Positions 60,201 through 64,000 of a DNA stretch of 64,000 bases are shown here, piece after piece. The stretch covers positions 69,917,049 to 69,981,048 of the forward strand of contig OY744605.1 of assembly GCA_963556255.1 (NCBI GenBank), given 5' to 3'. Made by a program: the position numbers and the translations under genes. Position 1 is the first letter of the stretch. The number at the start of each line of letters is the position of its first letter. The stretch is from Allolobophora icterica. Its lineage: Eukaryota > Annelida > Clitellata > Crassiclitellata > Lumbricidae. The notes under the pieces are model-generated. The model did no database searches, had not been told where the DNA came from, and was given only the letters and a program-made list of their open reading frames with translations.

Positions 60201-60398
60201 ACGTTTGATTCCTTGTACATAAGTCTGAACAAGTTTCAGTAATCCTGGTTATAAATTTAGCAGACACTTTCAGACTCCAGAAGAAGTCGAAACTTAAATA
60301 TGAGCAAGACGTAAGTAACATTTTGAAGAGAAACTTACCCCACTTGCTATGTAGACAGGTAGAAACACCCAGCCCAACAACTGAAGTAGCATGCAAGC
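47871..60398 (-). CDS. SLC5A3: Sodium/myo-inositol cotransporter-like SLC5 transporter (SMIT type), 5'-partial, 12 exons seen
   Basis: Predicted Na+-coupled myo-inositol (osmolyte) importer of the plasma membrane. Exons on the - strand, in order: 60339-60398, 59531-59635, 58269-58374, 54514-54594, 53582-53793, 52751-52886, 52156-52263, 51052-51202, 50177-50345, 49699-49914, 48781-49051, 47871-48211. All phases close, giving 651 aa plus stop. SMIT-like signatures: [99 protein letters not shown] after the TM12-like segment, WFCGL, and a final TM helix before the C-terminus. The block MSD matches SMIT rather than the MSS of glucose carriers, from my recollection of the families. About 100 N-terminal residues (TM1-2) were not found up to 64000, so the gene runs off the window. 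SLC5A11 is the main alternative. Confidence 0.92.
48781..49051 (-). CDS. SLC5A3: SMIT-like exon k (cytoplasmic loop)
   Basis: Encodes [20 protein letters not shown] and a long acidic, presumably cytoplasmic stretch before the last TM helix. Acceptor TTTCAG, donor GTAAGT. Confidence 0.9.
49699..49914 (-). CDS. SLC5A3: SMIT-like exon j
   Basis: 72 whole codons: [40 protein letters not shown], then a TM helix ending TKPPTDDQ. Donor GTCTCT. Confidence 0.93.
49970..50105. repeat. Degenerate GATTGACTGA repeat
   Basis: GATTGACTGACTGA-type tetramer mosaic in a transporter intron. Confidence 0.8.
50177..50345 (-). CDS. SLC5A3: SMIT-like exon i
   Basis: Encodes [20 protein letters not shown] then [20 protein letters not shown] and LWKRGNEK. 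Acceptor TTGCAG, donor GTATGT. A 22-bp CCACC-type minisatellite lies upstream in the intron. Confidence 0.93.
50655..50985. repeat. 22-bp minisatellite (CAAAACCCACCCACCAATCC)
   Basis: About 15 units at exact 22-bp spacing (for example 50703, 50725, 50747) in a transporter intron. It reads openly in several frames as a proline/threonine or tryptophan/glycine repeat but has no coding context. Confidence 0.95.
51052..51202 (-). CDS. SLC5A3: SMIT-like exon h (Na+-site helix)
   Basis: Encodes [20 protein letters not shown] then [13 protein letters not shown], the helix that contributes the Na2 site in SLC5 carriers. The acceptor follows ATGGGACATGGTAG, which lacks a normal pyrimidine tract; phase and homology still place it there. 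Donor GTAGGA. Confidence 0.9.
51432..52114. mobile_element. 683-bp hAT element
   Basis: Inverted ends CAGTGCCGGCCTTAGG are perfect for 16 bp. GTACAGA flanks both sides (51425-51431, 52115-52121). Inner GGGGCCC blocks. It sits between transporter exons g and h. Confidence 0.88.
52156..52263 (-). CDS. SLC5A3: SMIT-like exon g
   Basis: Encodes the cysteine-rich loop [20 protein letters not shown] then [13 protein letters not shown]. Acceptor CTTGTAG, donor GTACAC. A hAT element ends only about 40 bp downstream in the intron. Confidence 0.92.
52751..52886 (-). CDS. SLC5A3: SMIT-like exon f
   Basis: Encodes [20 protein letters not shown] and the [10 protein letters not shown] segment. Acceptor TTTCCAG, donor GTAAGA. 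Confidence 0.92.
53471..53602. repeat. 22-bp tandem repeat overlapping a 5' splice site
   Basis: CTGATCAGCACAACCAACCC units start at 53471, 53493, 53515, 53537, 53559 and 53581. On the - strand each carries CAG|GT except the 53515 copy (CAG|AT). The 53581 copy holds the true exon e boundary. Confidence 0.92.
53582..53793 (-). CDS. SLC5A3: SMIT-like exon e (with repeated 5' splice site)
   Basis: Encodes the extracellular loop and [20 protein letters not shown] ending ADQ. Its 3' edge GATCAG|GTGGGT is the first unit of a 22-bp tandem repeat that copies the donor into the intron. Acceptor TTTATAG. Confidence 0.92.
54514..54594 (-). CDS. SLC5A3: SMIT-like exon d
   Basis: Encodes [20 protein letters not shown] then ALILTVL. 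Acceptor TTGTAG, donor GTAAGT. The upstream intron (about 3.7 kb) contains a LINE relic and a frameshifted coiled-coil frame. Confidence 0.91.
54726..54850. repeat. 25-bp tandem repeat, 5 copies
   Basis: AAAGAGATCCTACTGTAGCG plus AGGTT repeated at exact 25-bp spacing with one variable base, in a transporter intron. Confidence 0.95.
54979..55420 (-). pseudogene. Frameshifted coiled-coil-like reading frame, unknown
   Basis: Two overlapping - strand frames join at about 55263: an Asn-rich part starting [20 protein letters not shown], then [20 protein letters not shown] and [15 protein letters not shown], which is helical and heptad-like. Likely a transposon ORF or processed pseudogene in a transporter intron. 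Not recognised. Confidence 0.35.
57000..58120 (-). mobile_element. CR1/L2-like LINE with RT remnants
   Basis: The - strand shows [40 protein letters not shown] (a FADDxQ-type catalytic motif with Cys for Phe), then [18 protein letters not shown]. This is the order of a CR1-type reverse transcriptase and post-RT region. Broken frames, so inactive. Confidence 0.85.
57420..57594 (-). mobile_element. hAT fragment, one end only
   Basis: The - strand begins CAGTGCTGTCCAACCTTTTT with a GTGGGCC block, a hAT terminus. The other end and duplication were not found. Nested in the LINE at 57000-58120. Confidence 0.55.
58269..58374 (-). CDS. SLC5A3: SMIT-like exon c
   Basis: Encodes [20 protein letters not shown] then a hydrophobic helix ending ITTVTG. 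Acceptor TTCAG, donor GTGAGG. Confidence 0.91.
59531..59635 (-). CDS. SLC5A3: SMIT-like exon b
   Basis: 35 whole codons, [20 protein letters not shown] then the [15 protein letters not shown] helix. The PEYxxKRFGG motif is typical of SLC5. Donor GTAACA. Confidence 0.92.
60339..60398 (-). CDS. SLC5A3: SMIT-like exon a (TM2/3 region)
   Basis: 20 whole codons, [20 protein letters not shown]. Acceptor TCTTTAG, donor GTAAGT. This is the most upstream exon I can identify. Confidence 0.9.
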
Positions 60399-62259
60399 CT
60401 AAAGAACAAGAACAAATAATGTAATGTAATAACAACTTGTACTGCATTTTATTTTGTCAAGCCACCGAGTAGGCCCTCCCCGTGAAAACCCAAGCTAAGG
60501 TTCGAAAAGCAAAAAGTAAAGTTTTTGAACTTCCTGAAATCTGATCTGTGAAATCAAGCCTAACAGAAGTTTAGTAAAGTTAAGCAACAGAAGTTCAGCA
60601 ATTGTCCCCAACTTGGTAAACATCAGTGATTTGTAAGTGCCTTTTATAGTCTCACAAAGCACCCATTTGTATTCATTTTTTACCCACTTCATCATTGCTC
60701 TTTTAGGACCGTACAGACTGTGTGTATTTGTGCGTGTGTAGAAGTGTGCATATATAATATATACACGCAATGTAAGACAGTACATGTACCGGTATATATG
60801 TGATGTAGAACAGCGCATATCTAAGTAATGTAGAAAATGGAGTATATATACGTCCTTGCTAGAAACATGCATGGCTTGGCCCATGATCAGTCACCCGTCA
60901 TGACCTGTGCCCTTTGGTTTTGTAACTTCAGAGACTTTAAACCAGAAGAATCAGTCGTGCAGTCATCATCTGCCCTGCTCCAGCAATGTCTCCAAACACC
61001 AGACACTAGTGCAGCATGGCTATAATGTGCACTGCACGTTACAGACAAAGTGACCCAACTGAAGTCACCAACCTGATTAGAGTGAAACAATTAAAATGGC
61101 CTCAAAGATGTAACCCAACAAACATGATTTGATCAGTACCTCACTGACACGACACCTATTAAAGTGACCTGATTAAAATAAATAATTAAAGTGACCTGAT
61201 TAAAATAAATAAAGTGACCCGATTAAAATGAATAATCAAAGTGAATAATCAAAGTAACCCGATTAACATTACCCCCAATTAAAGTGACAATTAATGTGAG
61301 CTGCTTAAAGAGACCAATTAAAACCAAATTTAATAGAGTGACAGATAGTATTCAGCAGAATGCACGAAAGTGACACTGTCTAAGTTTTCTTTATTGGAAT
61401 AGACACTCCATCCATCAATCACGACACAAGTTTCTGGAAAAGTCTTATAGCACTGTGCATAATCTTGTCATATGGGGTGCTGTCTCACTTACTTATTCTT
61501 ATTTCTTTTGCAGTGTGGGGTAGCATTTGCAATCAGCCATTTCTTTGTGAATACCAGTTGACACTAATTCCACTTTGAATGTGACCTCAGCACAGATCTG
61601 GCCACAGAATTTTTCTCTATAAATTTTCTCTCTCTTAAATCTAGGCACTGTGGTAACCTTAGAAACGCAACACGAGATGTAACAATTGTCAGACAGGGTC
61701 GCCACCAAACCCACTCGACTCCAAACAGACAAGAAACAGACCCCCGCCAGAGCCACTACAAATTTTCTCCATTTTTCTAGGAGTTCCGCCCAGTTAACCC
61801 ACTGCCTTCCGTAGTAGCTCAAGGTCTTTTCGTTTACCTGCAGGCTGCTGATGCTATCAATTCACCCAGGTCAATAAATTTAGTTTTTTTCACAACAGAT
61901 GTAATTTGTTTAGAGAAATCTCCTTAGAAAAAGTTGTAGACTTGTAGAGTAGTGATAGTTTCCACGCTGTGTTAATGGATACAACTTGTAATGGTCTAGA
62001 ACAGCAAGTTTCGGTTTATTTATTTTATTTATATGCATGTGCAACATAAGTAAAATCTGAATCAGAGCTGCAAGTGTGTTCAACCAACTTGTCTACATAG
62101 CAGGCGCAAAACTAGTTTCAACACATCGTATAATGTTATGTAATTAGTAACTTCTGTTGTGCCGGTGTCTAATGCACAAGGCATCAACTGATGGCAAAAC
62201 AAAACAAAGCCATAATCAGGTCAATATCCAGAAGATCAGTTCGTATAATCAGTCTATAC
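60399..62259. other. Transporter intron/upstream DNA, no exon recognised
   Basis: The missing N-terminal exons (TM1-2, expected GSEHFIGLAG-like block) were looked for and not seen. 61135-61330 is a diverged AAAGTGACCTGATTAA repeat. Confidence 0.5.
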
Positions 62260-62444
62260 CAGAGGTGGGCAAACTACGGCCTGCGGGCCAGATTCGGCCC
62301 ACCAACACTTTTTACCCAGCTCACACAATTCTTCAGAAAATTCACCAAAAAAATCACAAAATTCAAACCGTGAGAAGTTTTCCTCATTTTACTCACATGG
62401 TGCTGCTTTCTTACTTACTATTCCGGTCTTGTCTTCATAATAAC

Positions 62445-63087
62445 GGTGACCGGGCAATTCGTCGCCAGACAATTCGGCGCCGGACAATTCGGTGCCGGAC
62501 ACTTCGATACGATGCGATGGGGCCCCACCGCATCAGGCATAAGTAGATCACTTAATAGGTAATTTAAGACAACACTATACGTGTCATGCTATCAAAGATA
62601 TTTAATCACTATATGTAATCATAAAAACTTGTATAAGTGTTTTCTGTCGTGCCCCACTAATGAAGCATAAGTAGATAACTTAATAGGTAATTTAAGACAA
62701 CACTATTTAATCGCTATATGTAATCATAAAAAGTTGCATAAGTGTTTTCTGTCGTTCATCTAACACTTAAGTTCGCATGATTCTGAAGATCATAGAACGA
62801 TTGTTTGGTGCGACTTGTATTCTAAGCTTATTGAAAACTGTGAAGGCAACGGGTTTGTGAAGATCAAAGAAGATTAATCAATCAATCAAGCAATCAAATT
62901 TCATTTATAAAGCTGTAAGGAAACAACTCAAATACATCAAATGGTGCTAAATATGACTTAATAGATGCTCGTTTATTGCAGTTATTTCTCTCAGAGATCA
63001 TCGACCCTTTACTTTACTTGCGACCCTTTACTTGCCGCGCCGAACTGTCCGGCGCCGAATTGTCCGGTGCCGAATTGCCCTAGCACC
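62445..63087. mobile_element. 643-bp element with 9-bp duplication and GGACAATTCGGCGCC ends (MULE-like)
   Basis: CATAATAAC at 62436-62444 and 63088-63096. Left GGTGACCGGGCAATTCG and right inverted GGTGCTAGGGCAATTCG, each followed by repeated GGACAATTCGGCGCC. A 9-bp duplication suggests a Mutator-like element. Nested in the hAT element at 62260. Confidence 0.85.
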
Positions 63088-63189
63088 CATAATAACTCTA
63101 TGTATTAACTCTGCCCCCTCTCCACGCAGTCGCCATCAATTTTATGTTTAACATTAAATAATTTTTAAATTTCATTTTCTTAAAATAAT

Positions 63190-64000
63190 AAAACAATTCT
63201 GAAACGAGTGCACAAAAAGGAGGAAAAATCAATCTCGAATGCAGAGTTCTCAACGCAAACTGGACAAAGAAGTATTTCTTCACGAACTTTCAAAGCAAAG
63301 CTTCCTATGTCAAGACACTGTGGCTGTATTCAAAGACTTCAGCATAATGTGCCATTTTCAGACCAAGCACAGTGGTTTTGGAAGTATCCCCAATGAAAAC
63401 GAATTACAGAAAAAAGCAGATGACTTGGTAAGAGAGCTAAAGCAGAAACAAACTGTTTTCGTAAAGGGGTCAACCGGGTCGTCCATAAAGAACGTCCGCA
63501 AAATATGACCCACTTTGGACCCCTCCCTCCCCCTTGTCCGCATTTGACCTTACCCTTCCTCCCTCCCCCTTTGCGGATGTCCGCACACCTAAGCCAATTT
63601 TTAATGTCGTCGTCATTATTTTTACAATTATTCCACAGTTCCTGTGCACGTTTAAGTGACAGTTCAGGTTTCATATCGCAGGATGTGCAGTAATAAAAGC
63701 CTCTTTAAAGTCGCAGTAAAGGGCTATACCATGCATGAAGTTTCAGTGAATCACTTCAATGACCTTTTTGTCTCTCAGGTAAGGCTGAAACAAGGTGGTG
63801 TTTAAAAAACTATCAAATTTAAAAGTTTAGATGCGGACGTCTGCACTGGTCATAACCCTCCCTCCCTCCTTGTCCACATTTCGATGACCCCTCCCTCCCC
63901 CTCATTGCGGATGTCCTTTATGGATGACCCTAAAGCAGCCGAGTGAGCAAAGTGCAGCCACAAATCCAGTTTTGCAGTTGATATACTTGGGAAAATGAAT
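63190..64000 (+). pseudogene. hAT transposase N-terminal remnant (BED-like region), interrupted
   Basis: Reads RKLDKEVFLHELSKQSFLCQ, then DTVAVFKDFS, CHFQTKHSGFG, ADDLVRELKQKQTVFVK, and after the MITE AAE, stop, AKCSHKSSFAVDILGKMN. The pattern VAVFKxxxxxxHFxTKH...LxxQQxxF is typical of Charlie/ZBED-like hAT transposases. An in-frame stop and the 464-bp insertion make it a pseudogene. Confidence 0.7.
63467..63930. mobile_element. 464-bp MITE inserted in the hAT transposase
   Basis: Ends GGGTCGTCCATAAAGAACG (from 63476) and inverted GGGTCATCCATAAAGGAC. TAAAG occurs on both sides (63462-63466, 63931-63935). Removing the insert and one TAAAG rejoins the transposase frame. Ends resemble 5689-6087 and 43129-44285. 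Confidence 0.8.

Larger units (their letters stand above)
62260..64000 (+). mobile_element. hAT element with degenerate transposase, right end outside window
   Basis: Starts CAGAGGTGGGCAAACTACGG; the candidate duplication base is GTCTATAC (62252-62259), unverifiable because the right end lies past 64000. It contains the transposase remnant at 63190-64000 and two nested MITEs. Confidence 0.75.

Noticed and set aside
60399..64000. N-terminal exons of the transporter
   Set aside because: No frame encodes the TM1-2 block with a GSEHFIGLAG-like motif; open frames at 60887-61090 and 61499-61822 (- strand) do not resemble SLC5 proteins.

Overview
The window is animal nuclear DNA. Its coding regions are split by long introns with GT/AG borders, it is dense in microsatellites, minisatellites and degraded transposons, and the three genes are typical metazoan families. 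The repeat content suggests a marine invertebrate (lancelet, echinoderm or cnidarian grade), but nothing here fixes the species.

Layout. (1) 1-1353: no gene; a 56-bp hAT-like relic and one copy of a TATA-containing dispersed repeat. (2) 1354-2715, + strand: a complete two-exon metallophosphoesterase of the MPPED/UPF0046 family (284 aa), ending in a CaaX-type tetrapeptide. (3) 2716-9965: intergenic, with several small transposons, a broken MULE-type transposase relic on the - strand cut by a MITE, two further copies of the TATA repeat, and a LINE 3' end. (4) 9966-33984, + strand: a complete GRK2/3 (beta-adrenergic receptor kinase) gene. I assembled 19 coding exons in consistent phase giving 704 aa: RGS homology domain, AGC kinase domain, PH domain. 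Its introns carry most of the microsatellites, LINE ends and hAT elements. (5) 33985-47870: likely GRK 3' UTR, then intergenic DNA with a 1.37-kb hAT element, 22-bp minisatellites and a 140-bp tandem array split by a MITE. (6) 47871-60398, - strand: a sodium/myo-inositol cotransporter-like gene (SLC5A3/SMIT type). Twelve exons are visible, coding 651 aa to the stop; the first exons (about TM1-TM2) were not found and probably lie beyond position 64000. (7) 60399-64000: a degraded hAT transposase gene with two other MITEs nested in it.

The three genes are unrelated in function: a phosphoesterase, a GPCR-desensitising kinase and an osmolyte/inositol carrier. I see no operon-like or pathway unit. 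The most informative structures are transposons whose target-site duplications can be read exactly, a 22-bp minisatellite that multiplies a 5' splice site of the transporter gene, and a MITE that supplies the nearest poly(A) signals for that gene. I did not find a clearly new biological system.
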